Made by a program: the position numbers and the translations under genes
Part shown: piece by piece, positions 44,698-53,469 of the stretch
Layout: each line of letters begins with the position of its first letter
Position numbering within the stretch: position 1 is the stretch's first letter
NCBI RefSeq assembly: GCF_900637655.1
Contig: NZ_LR134384.1
Coordinates: 1,488,001-1,552,000 of the forward strand
From: Segatella oris
GTDB lineage: Bacteria > Bacteroidota > Bacteroidia > Bacteroidales > Bacteroidaceae
DNA: 64,000 bases
Reading direction: 5' to 3'
Notes under the pieces: model-generated
Databases searched by the model: none
What the model was told of the DNA's origin: nothing
Seen by the model: only the letters and a program-made list of their open reading frames with translations

Positions 44698-46560
44698 ATG
44701 TCAATACTCAACCACAAGATTTCCGTAGGCATAGACGGAAAGCAGTTATTTTCCTTCAAGTCGCTAAAGCTACATCAGTCCATCAACAATCACCACCGTT
44801 TCGAGCTGCTTCTTGACCTTGAGGCTGGGGGAAACAGATATGCCCACAACCTCAAGGACAGTGCCAAATGGATTGGAAAGTCCTTCGCCGTGTATGCAGG
44901 GGAGAAATCGGAAACCACCTTCATGGGGGTCGTTACGGGCGTGAGCCTGCACAGGAGGAACAGTGATTTCGGACATATTCTGGTGTCGGGATACTCTGAG
45001 ACCTACCGCCTCGAGACCGACCTGAACTTCAACTCATGGACAGGATGCACCCTGGCTGACATCATCAAGGAGATGGCTTCCAAGGCGGGGGTGAGTGCAA
45101 GGATAAATCCCGAATACACCGAGAAGCTCGACTACGTTTGCCAGTACAACGAGTCGGACTTCACGTTCATCAAGCGTCTTGCCCTGCAATACAACGAATG
45201 GCTCTACTATGACGGAATCGACCTGGTCTTCGGCCGACCCGTACATCTGCCGGATGCTGTGAAGCTCGAGTTCGGGACAAGCCTCTCGTCACTTGACATC
45301 GGAGTCAAGGTGCTGGCAAAGCCGGCAAAGGTGTTCTCCTATCATTCACTCAACGACCAGACCATTGCAGCAGAAACCCCGAACAAGCCCACCGACAAGG
45401 ACCAGCTGGGCTATGAGGCTTTCCAGGCTTCGCTCGGGATGTACAGGAATCCTGCAAGGCAGTATGCCCTGCCCCGCATCCACTACACCTCAGAGATGAC
45501 GAGATATGTCAGGAAGAAGCAGGAGGCAGCCACAGCCGAGTCGCACTATGTCCTGGGACAGAGTGAGGCGGCGACCCTCGTCACGGGAAGCGTAGTGGAC
45601 TTGAAGAGTTCCTTCCTCGAGCGGGCGGGCAGCCTGACGAGCGAGTCACTGGGCGAGTTCTTCATCACCGAGATAACGCATACCGTGGGTGAGGACTGCT
45701 ATTACAGCAACACGTTCAAGGCTATCCCGGCCGTTGTGGACACGCTGCCGGAACCTGAAGTGGAGATGCCTGTTGCCGAACCGCAGATGGCCAGGGTCAC
45801 CAGGAATGACGACAAGTTTGGTCACGGCCGTGTACAGGTTCAGATGAACTGGCAGACGGAGAAGATGTCTACGGACTGGTTGCGCGTCATGGCGCCAGAC
45901 GGTGGAAGCAGCGACCAGGTGAAAAGCAACCGTGGCTTCGTGTTCATTCCCGAGGTGGGTGACCAGGTGCTGGTGGGATTCCGACACGGTGACCCCAACA
46001 GACCCTATGTCATGGGAAGCCTGTTCAACGGAACTACGGGCGCAGGAGGCGGAAAGGAAAATATTACTAAGACAATCGTAACGAGAAGTGGACACACGCT
46101 GGCTTTCAATGATATGGAGAATGGCAATTGGGGAATAACATTAAAGGATGCCAAAGGTAATGTTTTTCATATGGACACCAAAGGTTCCAGTATCAATATT
46201 ACTGCTCCCCAGACTATAACCTTGAATGCCGCCAACATCATGCTCAACGCTTCCAATAAGATTGGTCTTCAATCATCCTCCGTGAGCAAAGATGGCACAA
46301 AGAACGGAGTAATTGAGATGGCGGCACTCAAGACTGTCAGTCTGAAATCAGATACGGAAGATATCAAAATCAGTGCTGAAAGTAAGGGTATCGGCTTGAA
46401 AGCCCAGACGGGAATTTCTTCTGAAAGCGATACACTCTCTTTAAATTCTCGAATTTCGTCATTGGATACGAAAGAACATTTGAAGATACAAGCTGATGGG
46501 GTTAATATGGATGGAGGATCGAGTATGAAAATCTCTTCCAGTGATACTGACATCATTTAA
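44698..46560 (+). CDS. tssI: Type VI secretion spike protein TssI (VgrG), left copy, intact
   Basis: A 620-residue spike protein. Residues 1-350 are the gp27-like base (HRFELLLDLEAGG; DFTFIKRLALQYNEWLYYDG), about 370-450 the gp5 OB fold (DDKFGHGRVQVQMNWQ, GDQVLVGFRHGDPNRPYVMG). After residue 451 a copy-specific beta-helix tail follows (TITLNAANIMLNASNKIG), ending in SSDTDII. The tail differs completely in order and sequence from the right copy, although the first 451 residues are the same. The PAAR-like effector gene follows after 9 bp. Confidence 0.94.
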   Translation: MSILNHKISVGIDGKQLFSFKSLKLHQSINNHHRFELLLDLEAGGNRYAHNLKDSAKWIGKSFAVYAGEKSETTFMGVVTGVSLHRRNSDFGHILVSGYSETYRLETDLNFNSWTGCTLADIIKEMASKAGVSARINPEYTEKLDYVCQYNESDFTFIKRLALQYNEWLYYDGIDLVFGRPVHLPDAVKLEFGTSLSSLDIGVKVLAKPAKVFSYHSLNDQTIAAETPNKPTDKDQLGYEAFQASLGMYRNPARQYALPRIHYTSEMTRYVRKKQEAATAESHYVLGQSEAATLVTGSVVDLKSSFLERAGSLTSESLGEFFITEITHTVGEDCYYSNTFKAIPAVVDTLPEPEVEMPVAEPQMARVTRNDDKFGHGRVQVQMNWQTEKMSTDWLRVMAPDGGSSDQVKSNRGFVFIPEVGDQVLVGFRHGDPNRPYVMGSLFNGTTGAGGGKENITKTIVTRSGHTLAFNDMENGNWGITLKDAKGNVFHMDTKGSSINITAPQTITLNAANIMLNASNKIGLQSSSVSKDGTKNGVIEMAALKTVSLKSDTEDIKISAESKGIGLKAQTGISSESDTLSLNSRISSLDTKEHLKIQADGVNMDGGSSMKISSSDTDII

Positions 46561-46569
46561 TAGAGAGTT

Positions 46570-48177
46570 ATGGCAGACCAATTGGAATATGTGGTAAGGA
46601 ATGCCCTGATGGTGTGCGATAAGGGAGCTGCTCCTGCATTCTTCCTCCCGACCCACAACACGCACATTAAGATACAAGGATGCCTTGTTGCCAACAAGCT
46701 TGACAAGCAGCCGCTCGTGAACATTCCCACGTTCGGCATCTGCAGTCTTACGCAAAAGCCTTGTGTGCCTGCTTGTACGGAATGGCAGAAGACCTATAAG
46801 CTGCGGGTAAAAGGTCAAGAAACCCTCCTGTTCAGGTCAGAGATGCCCTGTAGCTTGGGCGGAAAGATTAATTTTGTGACCAGCGGCCAGATTCCGTTGC
46901 CTGATGATGCAATAGAGGATATCAAAGCCTTGCAGGAGCAAGGGGCTAAGGAAGATGAAGATGAGGGTTGGGGCTGGCTTGATACTGTAGAATTGATTCC
47001 CGTAGTCGGTTCCATCGTCGGTGCTGTTCGCGAGGGAATGAAAGGCAACTGGGGAATGATGGCCATGAACATCGGTTTCCTAGCCTTGGATGTTGCCGGG
47101 CTTGTATCGTTTGGGGCGACTACCGCTGCCTCCTCTGCAGGTAAAGCCGGTATTAAGGCTGGCGTTAAGGTTGCGGCCAAGTCTGCTGCCAAAGCCGTAG
47201 CCAAACAGGTCGGCAAGACAGGGCTGAAAACAGCAGTGAAACTAACGGTCAAGGGAGCAAGGAAAGCTTTCTGCAAATCTATTGACAAGATTGTCGGCAA
47301 GGCTTCTGCCGGGCATGTCTGTGTCTTTGCCTGTTTCCCCGCAGGGACTAAAATCAATACGGCTGTCGGATTGAAGAACATTGAGGATATCAAGGCCGGT
47401 GACAGGGTCTGGTCGTATGACGAATTGACTGGTGAGACAGGATTGCAGGAAATCGTCCGGACGATGGTTCGTGAAAGTGATCATACCGTTGAACTATATA
47501 CGGAAAAGGAAATCATAGAGACGACTGCTGAGCACCCTTTCCTTACAGGAAACGGTTGGAAAGATGCCGCTGATCTGCAAACAGGTGATAGGATAAAGGG
47601 CAGAAACAAGGAAGATATCGAAATAAAAGATGTAAAATTCTCGTATAAGCCGAGGACAGTTTATAACTTTGAGGTCTCTAACTGGCATACTTATTTCGTG
47701 GGGGCATTGCAGTGGCTGGTGCATAATGCCTGCCTGAAAGAATTAGCAAGGATGGGAATTGAATATGCCCAGCGTATATTACGCGGCATCAAATTCAATA
47801 AAGTGATGGCCGAGAAGCTCGGCAAGAAAGAGTTTTCACACGAAGTATGGTTGAAAGGGATGAAGCGCCGTGTTGATACTGTGATGAAAGACGGCAAGAA
47901 AGTTATCAGCCGAAAGGCCACACAGTTACACAAAGTGACCAAGGAAACTGCAGAGAAATATATAGACGAGGTCGCAGGCTATAAGGGACAAGGGGTGCAG
48001 AATCCTGATAGAATGGATAAGGGAATTTCCAAAATAGGAGATGATGCCAAAACTATTCTTTCCATCCCTAAACAAGAAAAGCCAATACCTAAAAATATTA
48101 AGCAATATGCAAAGAAAAAAGGAGTAGATATTAAAGAAGAAAGAGATATTACAATGGACAACCTAAAAAATTGGTAA
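46570..48177 (+). CDS. PAAR-like (DUF4280) - HINT - C-terminal toxin, type VI effector
   Basis: A 535-residue modular effector. Residues 1-115 match the DUF4280 PAAR-like spike tip (Cys16, Cys38, Cys58, Cys65 and others). Residues about 138-250 are an Ala/Lys/Gly-rich, partly hydrophobic linker (TTAASSAGKAGIKAGVK). A HINT domain spans 255-388 with Cys255 in CFPAGTKI, TAEHPF (319-324) and the terminal VHNAC (Asn386, Cys388), so self-cleavage could free the last ~148 residues. That end (GIKFNKVMAEKLGKK ... RRVDTV ... VISRKATQL) resembles restriction-endonuclease-like polymorphic toxins; this is inference. It lies directly after vgrG and before a candidate immunity gene. Confidence 0.85.
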   Translation: MADQLEYVVRNALMVCDKGAAPAFFLPTHNTHIKIQGCLVANKLDKQPLVNIPTFGICSLTQKPCVPACTEWQKTYKLRVKGQETLLFRSEMPCSLGGKINFVTSGQIPLPDDAIEDIKALQEQGAKEDEDEGWGWLDTVELIPVVGSIVGAVREGMKGNWGMMAMNIGFLALDVAGLVSFGATTAASSAGKAGIKAGVKVAAKSAAKAVAKQVGKTGLKTAVKLTVKGARKAFCKSIDKIVGKASAGHVCVFACFPAGTKINTAVGLKNIEDIKAGDRVWSYDELTGETGLQEIVRTMVRESDHTVELYTEKEIIETTAEHPFLTGNGWKDAADLQTGDRIKGRNKEDIEIKDVKFSYKPRTVYNFEVSNWHTYFVGALQWLVHNACLKELARMGIEYAQRILRGIKFNKVMAEKLGKKEFSHEVWLKGMKRRVDTVMKDGKKVISRKATQLHKVTKETAEKYIDEVAGYKGQGVQNPDRMDKGISKIGDDAKTILSIPKQEKPIPKNIKQYAKKKGVDIKEERDITMDNLKNW

Positions 48178-48193
48178 GAAAAAGATAATAATT

Positions 48194-48922
48194 ATGGAAG
48201 AATTAAAATTGCTCTATCAGAACTGGAACTATTCATATTACGAACTCCAATCAGAAGAAGATACATTATTTAATTTCGAAAGTGAATTTAAATATCGAAT
48301 TTCCAAGCGTATACCGAAAGAGATGCAGAGCTACACTATGGAGCAATGGGCACGTTTTGCCTATGAGAGAAACCGAAGTATGGCTGAAATAGCTTGGAAT
48401 AAAGGTATCGACCCTAATGAATATAATAGTCTTCTAATGAAAATAGGATTTCCTTTCGGAATCACGGCACTATTGGAAGCTAACGAACAGCCATATGCCT
48501 TCATGATCTTTCTTGGCGAAGGAGGTACTGTCTCTTTTCTGGATGAGTTAGGACGTATTTATATGAGTTATCGTTTTGAACCTTCTCCTTATCAAAACGA
48601 AAAGGGAAACAGGAAGGGCTATTTGTTTCTGTATCAACTTTCCTTGCGGTATTATCATGAGGAAAAAGACGAAGATGGAGACTGGGATTACGACTATACG
48701 GACTACGGATTTACTCCAGATGGAAGAGTTCGCAAGATAGAGGAAATAGGTGACGAGCGCACAATTTATGATTCTGAACAGCGTGTCAACGTAGAATCTA
48801 ATTGGCAGAAGTACCCAGAATTCGGAGACTGGCTTCCCTTGTTTGAGATGAAACGCTGGAAAGATGACGAACTAATGCCATTGACAGATAAAGACAATTC
48901 GAATAAATTCCCTTGGGAATAG
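48194..48922 (+). CDS. Candidate immunity protein for the upstream toxin
   Basis: A 242-residue, acidic, soluble protein with no signal peptide, 16 bp after the toxin stop. I do not recognise the family. It is rich in Trp/Tyr/Glu (MEELKLLYQNWNYSYYEL; DEDGDWDYDYTDYGF). A second, truncated copy at 49697 also follows a toxin-tail remnant, so toxin tail and this gene moved as a pair. That linkage is the main reason to call it immunity; a cytoplasmic location fits a nucleic-acid-acting toxin. Confidence 0.7.
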   Translation: MEELKLLYQNWNYSYYELQSEEDTLFNFESEFKYRISKRIPKEMQSYTMEQWARFAYERNRSMAEIAWNKGIDPNEYNSLLMKIGFPFGITALLEANEQPYAFMIFLGEGGTVSFLDELGRIYMSYRFEPSPYQNEKGNRKGYLFLYQLSLRYYHEEKDEDGDWDYDYTDYGFTPDGRVRKIEEIGDERTIYDSEQRVNVESNWQKYPEFGDWLPLFEMKRWKDDELMPLTDKDNSNKFPWE

Positions 48923-48933
48923 GATGATGAATA

Positions 48934-48990
48934 GGTGAGACTTTCTCTACCGTTCTGGTCAGAGATGCCCTTTAACTTAATCAGGAAGAC
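48934..48990 (+). pseudogene. Fragment of a second PAAR-like gene
   Basis: The stretch containing GGTCAGAGATGCCCT matches 46810-46868 of the effector gene (translated SEMPFNLIRK against SEMPCSLGGK). Only about 57 bp remain and the flanks do not match. Confidence 0.55.
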
Positions 48991-49116
48991 TACAGTTATT
49001 GATACAAGAAGCCCAAAAGACATTTAAAAAGAGATAAAGAAAAATGCAAAAGATTTGGAAGTAACATTCAAGATGGAATAAAAAAAACTTATATTTGTAA
49101 TCCAAAATTAGTTGCT

Positions 49117-49532
49117 ATGGCAGTAGGAATTTTTGTTGAACCTGATTTTTACACAATTGGTACTGGAAACTTTTTATTTTGTTTCTTCTCAAACATTGCA
49201 TATCATCTGGAAAATGGACAATGGGGAAATAGATTCCCTTACTTGATGAAACATTTGTACGACGGGCTATTAGAGAAAACAATATGTAAGGAATGCAATA
49301 GATGAATTGCATACTGTAAAAAAGAATTTTCTTGTATATCTCCTCAAAAAGTAATATGGGATATAGAAGATTTGTCACAGCAACCTCCTTGGGAAATGAT
49401 ATCTCGGAAGACATTACAGATTTGTCCAATTATTTTGTAACAAGCGAAGGAGAAGACCTTTTTGATGTACTATTTAAGGCTTTTGGGCGCGCGAAAGATG
49501 ACCATGAGAATGTAGAAATTAAACAATTGTAG
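49117..49532 (+). pseudogene. Imm70-like immunity gene, broken
   Basis: Starts MAVGIFVEPDFYTIGTGNFL and reads LENGQWGNRFPYLMKHLYDG, then hits TGA at about 49303. The same frame continues with SPQKVIWDIEDLSQQPPW. After a frameshift the end follows in another frame as GNDISEDITDLSNYFVTS through EIKQL. The pieces are in the order of an Imm70-type immunity protein (family recognised from memory, not searched). Its cognate toxin is no longer present. Confidence 0.65.
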
Positions 49533-49615
49533 ATTCATGAATGATGAATATTACTTAATTATTGAATAGAACTTCTGAATGAAAAAACTTTGTGTATTTA
49601 TCTGCTTCCCGCAAA

Positions 49616-49693
49616 GCAGGAACAATAACTCAAAAGAATGTTGATATCGTACCTGAAGAGAAAGTGAGAATGGAAGACTTAAATAACTGGTAA
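49616..49693 (+). pseudogene. C-terminal remnant of a second toxin gene
   Basis: The frame ending at TAA 49691 reads KNVDIVPEEKVRMEDLNNW, matching the end of the intact toxin (KKGVDIKEERDITMDNLKNW). Only the last 25 or so codons remain. It stands in the same place relative to the second immunity copy as the intact toxin does to the first. Confidence 0.7.
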
Positions 49694-49696
49694 ATT

Positions 49697-50095
49697 ATGG
49701 AAGAATTAAAATTGCTCTATCAAAATTGGAATTATGCATATTACGAACTTGAATCAGAAGAAGATACACTGTTTAATTTCGAATGTGAATATAAAAATAG
49801 AATTTCCAAGCGCGTTCCTAAGGAGATACAGAGCTACACTATGGAGCAATGGGCACGTTTTGCCTATGAAAGAAACCGAAGTATGGCTGAAATGGCTTGG
49901 AATAAAGGCATCGCTCCTAATGAGTACAATAGCCTCTTAGACAAAATTGGATTTCCTTTCGAAGTCACGGCACTATTGGAATTCAACGAACAGCCATATG
50001 CCTTTATTATCTTCTTAGGTGAGGGATGTAATGTTTCTTTTTTAGATGAATTAGGACGTACATATATGAGTTACCGTTTTGAACCTTCTCCTTAG
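49697..50095 (+). pseudogene. Second copy of the candidate immunity gene, cut by an IS
   Basis: The 132 residues are close to the first 132 of the gene at 48194 (MEELKLLYQNWNYAYYELES onward). They stop right after YRFEPSP, where the intact copy continues with YQNEKG. The break is exactly the left end of the insertion sequence. The N-terminal half may still be made. Confidence 0.85.
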
Positions 50096-51476
50096 AGAGT
50101 GTAAAGTAAACTGTGTCAGGCTACAATAAGAAACAGTCTTATACAGTTTATTTTTTATGGACAACAAAGAATTTGATTACAAGAGAGCTGCTGAACAGCT
50201 TTGTAAGGGTGAACCATTATTTAGTAAGGATGGTGCTTTGGCACCAATGTTGGAGCGTATTTTAAATGCTGCTCTTGAAGGTGAGATGGATGCCCATCTC
50301 ACTTCTGAAGAGCGTTCACAAGGCAATCGCCGTAATGGTAAAATGCCTAAGCAAGTACAAACTTGTTATGGTGCGGTCATTGTTGAGACACCTCGTGACC
50401 GTGACGGTTCCTTTGAACCGCAGACCGTCAAAAAGTGCGAGACAATCCTTGCAGAAGGTATGGCAGATCAGATTATAAACATGTATGCTTTTGGTACAAG
50501 TACCCGCGATATCAGCAAGTGTTTTGAGCGTGAATTTGGTACCAGACTATCTGCAGAAACCATCAGTTCCATCACAGACAGAGTACTGCCGGAAATCAAG
50601 GCATGGCGTTCACGAATGCTTGACCCTGTATACGCAATATGCTGGCTGGATACCATCCATTATAAGGTGAAGGACGAAACCGGACGTGCGGTCTCACGCG
50701 CCATTTACAACGTCTTAGGCATCAACAAGGAAGGCCACAAGGAACTTCTTGGTATGTATATCTCCAAGAGTGAAGGTGCAAACTTCTGGTTAGAGGTTCT
50801 AAGTGACCTTCAAAACAGAGGTGTTCAGGATATATTGATATGCTGTATTGATGGTCTGAAAGGCTTCCCTGATGCTATACAGAGCGTATTCCCCAATACA
50901 AGTGTCCAACTCTGTATTGTCCATCAAATACGTAACTCTATCAAGTACGTTGGCAGTAAGCATCAAAAGGAGTTTCTCTGGGACCTTAAGACTGTATATG
51001 GTGCCGTTAGCAAAGAGACTGCAGAAACACAGTTAGACACACTCGAAGGTAAGTGGGGGGAAACGTATTCCATCGTCATAAAATCATAGCGTGACAACTG
51101 GGAACGCCTCACGGGATACTTCCGGTATACACCTGCGATACGTAAGCTGATATACACTACCAACACGGTTGAAGGCTACCACAGGCAAGTACGCAAGGTA
51201 ACAAAGAACAAAGGAGTCTTCCCGTCCGATACTTCTCCCGAAAAGCTTGTATATATGGCATACCGGAACATACGTGAGAAGTGGACTATGCCACTTGCCA
51301 ACTGGTCTCAGATATCACAACAATTAGCAATAAAATCTGGAGAACGTTTTGAAATCATGTAACTTTGCCTCGGACGAAAGATTCCTCATCTGGCCAACAC
51401 GATTAAAAATCGTGTTATCCAAAATGAGGTGAAATATGAAGGATTAGAGCCTTGACACAGTTGATATTACACAACC
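50095..51476 (+). mobile_element. IS256-family insertion sequence, about 1.38 kb
   Basis: The terminal inverted repeats are imperfect: left GAGAGTGTAAAGTAAACTGT and, read outward on the minus strand, right GGTTGTGTAATATCAACTGT, continuing with GTCA and GGCT. No matching target duplication is seen in the flanks (CTTCTCCTTA against TACGATAGCG), and the immunity gene does not resume on the right side, so one flank has been deleted or rearranged. Confidence 0.85.
50157..51362 (+). pseudogene. IS256-family (mutator-type) transposase with one nonsense codon
   Basis: The frame from ATG 50157 to TAA 51360-51362 is 401 codons and intact except for TAG at 51087-51089, between SIVIKS and RDNWERLTGYF, where family members usually have Trp (TGG). 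DDE-type marks include CWLDTIHYKV and ICCIDGLKGFPDAI, and the C-terminal IYTTNTVEGYHRQVRKVTK. A single point change explains the loss. Confidence 0.9.
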
Positions 51477-51763
51477 TACGATAGCGATGTATTTACGATA
51501 TTGGGGGGAATAGAATATAAATTGCCAATAATCTCTGCTGTTATGTGGCCCTTTTGAATAACTGAATTGATAATACTTTTTTTCTCTTCATATTTTTCGG
51601 GGATAGTCAATTTAATCACTTTCGATTGCTTCAAATATGTATCTATATAATCATAGACATCATTGTTACCTCGAAGAAAGAAATAGGTAATGAATATGGA
51701 AATCAGTGGCATTACCACAAGATTGGCTATTACAAAGGATGAGTTGATCTTTAATTTTATCAT
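51476..51763 (-). pseudogene. Membrane-anchored protein, C-terminus cut at the IS edge
   Basis: 95 residues: short N-terminus, one membrane helix (about 8-31), then DTYLKQSKVIKLTIPEKYEEKK. Its stop codon is formed at the IS boundary. It is a paralogue of the gene at 51815-52330 (DTYLKQSKVIKLTIPKLYEEKR). The full paralogue is about 170 residues. Family unknown; a membrane immunity protein would fit the place. Confidence 0.65.
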
Positions 51764-51814
51764 TTATCTCATGTTTGATTGGCAACCATACTTATAAACT
51801 TCTATTTCAAAGTT

Positions 51815-52330
51815 TTATTTCTTTCTTCCCTTAAACAGTCTGCCGAATTCCTCTTCAGGAAGGAAGTGTGCTAAGTATTGTTCCACGTACTGACGAGTAG
51901 CTTCAGGACTGACTTTCTCTGCATTATGAAAACTTAAATACTCTATTTTCTCTGTATTATTATACAAATAAGTCGACTTGATAACGAATATCGGTATCGG
52001 CAAGTCCTTTGTTCCGTATTTTGCATCATTCCATTAAATAGTGTTGGCGTAGGCTATGATAGTGGCTTGATAGTTATAGATATAGAATATAAATTGCCTA
52101 TAATCCCTCACCCCTTTTCGCCCATCTCTAAATTTGTAACGCTCCCTTTTCTCTTCATATAGTTTGGGAATTGTCAGTTTAATCACTTTCGATTGCTTCA
52201 GATATGTATCCACATAATCATAGGCATCACTGTTACCTCGAAAGAAAAAATAGGTAGTGAAAGAAAAATATAATGGTACAAGCACAAGATTGGCTATTAT
52301 AAAGGGCGAGTTTATCCTTAGTTTCATCAT
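51815..52330 (-). pseudogene. Membrane-anchored protein with an internal stop
   Basis: Reads MMKLRINSPFIIANLVLVPL with one membrane helix, to TAA at 52034-52036. The same frame continues with WNDAKYGTKDLPIPIFVIKS to EEEFGRLFKGRKK and a stop at 51815. Together this is about 171 codons with one in-frame stop. The upstream gene's last residues (IVANQT) also recur, out of context, before the paralogue at 51763 (MVANQT), so a two-gene unit was duplicated. Confidence 0.65.
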
Positions 52331-52335
52331 TTATC

Positions 52336-52569
52336 TCATGTTTGATTGGCAACTATACCCATAAAATTCTTATTCAAATCTTCGTCGTTCTGGTCTGAAT
52401 CATTTTCTGCTATTACTCTTTTGGATGCAGCATCAATATTATGAGTTTCTTTCGCCTTCGTATTCATCACATAGCGTTCTGCACGGATACCGCCTACTTT
52501 CTGCGGTTTTCCGCAAGTCATATTGGTGCAAACCACGCAGGTTCCTTGTCTTATAAATGACTGTTTCAT
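52336..52569 (-). CDS. Small Cys-rich protein, possibly a PAAR-like tip fragment
   Basis: 77 residues with CVVCTNMTCGKPQKVGG near the start. The Cys/Gly pattern and position after vgrG recall the beginning of DUF4280 proteins, but similarity is too weak to be sure. It could be a complete small protein or the surviving N-terminus of an effector. It overlaps nothing and ends 6 bp before the next gene. Confidence 0.5.
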   Translation of the reverse strand: MKQSFIRQGTCVVCTNMTCGKPQKVGGIRAERYVMNTKAKETHNIDAASKRVIAENDSDQNDEDLNKNFMGIVANQT

Positions 52570-52587
52570 ATCAACGGCCTTAATAGT

Positions 52588-53469
52588 TTATTGTATCTTC
52601 CTAAGTGTAAAACTGATGGCAAGCCTAGTATTATTGACTACTTCTTCCGTAATACTTCCTTGTGCTTCTCGCAGAAAAACACCTTCCCTGTCTGTCTGAA
52701 ATCTTATACCATAATCTACATTATAAGTTGAAAAGCTATATCCTACAGTCGGTTTATATTTCTGATTGTAGATTTCCTCTATCCTTTTCAGTACATCTTT
52801 GGGTATTTCTGTCGCTACATTGTGACGGGTAAACAGAATTTCCGTTGGGGTTTCTTTCACTATTTCTTGGCGAAGTTCCAATGGGAATGTTATATGATCG
52901 AACAGCGGAGAAGAGAATTCCTGCTGCTCCGTACTGGCCGATATATCCGAAGACACCAGATGCTTGTCGAACAGCAGCAGGAAAGGCAATTTCAGTTGAA
53001 GTTCAGCGAGGAGTGCACTCTCATTGGCTATTTGTTTTCCCACAATATTGAGAAAACCCTCCATATTGTCTCTTATCTGTTTGTCTTGTAAAAATTCATA
53101 TTTTTCTCTCATTCCCTGTTTGTAATCTTCCCACCTGCTAAGAACTTCTTCGTGATTGAGTATTCTTACAACATCAGACTTGACAGCCTCCAAATCTCCC
53201 ATCATTTTGGCAGCTTCACTAAACTGCTCGGGGAACATAGAGATGATATTCTCATCGATTTTCACTCTATAAGCCTTGTGTCCTGTTGTGTCTTCAATTC
53301 CTTGCAAGGTATAGTCTGCCTTGGTCTGTACGTTGCTTGCTGGAACATCATTCAGATATGTCGTTACAGACTGTTCACATCTATACTTCAGTTGTTTGTA
53401 AACCTTAATCTCACCTTTCTTCTGATGAGTCAGTAATTCTTCCCAATATGTGTGCCTGGATTTTTTATT
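52588..53469 (-). CDS. Unknown protein next to the right vgrG; start codon not found
   Basis: The frame is open for 293 codons from 53469, two bases inside the end of the vgrG tail frame. It has no ATG or GTG near its beginning; TTG at 53305-53307 would give 239 residues (LQGIEDTTGHKAYRV). The upstream part (YWEELLTHQKKGEIKVYKQL) looks like real protein. I do not recognise the family; a VgrG-associated adaptor or effector is possible. The start may have been lost by mutation. Confidence 0.6.
   Translation of the reverse strand, partial: NKKSRHTYWEELLTHQKKGEIKVYKQLKYRCEQSVTTYLNDVPASNVQTKADYTLQGIEDTTGHKAYRVKIDENIISMFPEQFSEAAKMMGDLEAVKSDVVRILNHEEVLSRWEDYKQGMREKYEFLQDKQIRDNMEGFLNIVGKQIANESALLAELQLKLPFLLLFDKHLVSSDISASTEQQEFSSPLFDHITFPLELRQEIVKETPTEILFTRHNVATEIPKDVLKRIEEIYNQKYKPTVGYSFSTYNVDYGIRFQTDREGVFLREAQGSITEEVVNNTRLAISFTLRKIQ

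Larger units (their letters stand above)
43947..46050 (+). repeat. Left arm of the inverted hcp-vgrG duplication
   Basis: About 2.1 kb covering promoter, leader, hcp and vgrG codons 1-451. It is repeated in reverse complement at 54000-56105. vgrG and the hcp-vgrG spacer look identical by eye; hcp differs at silent sites, and the leader and promoter region differ at more positions. Confidence 0.92.

Noticed and set aside
46815..47393. 192-residue minus-strand frame inside the effector gene
   Set aside because: Ala/Pro/Ser-rich shadow of the Ala/Lys-rich linker on the other strand.
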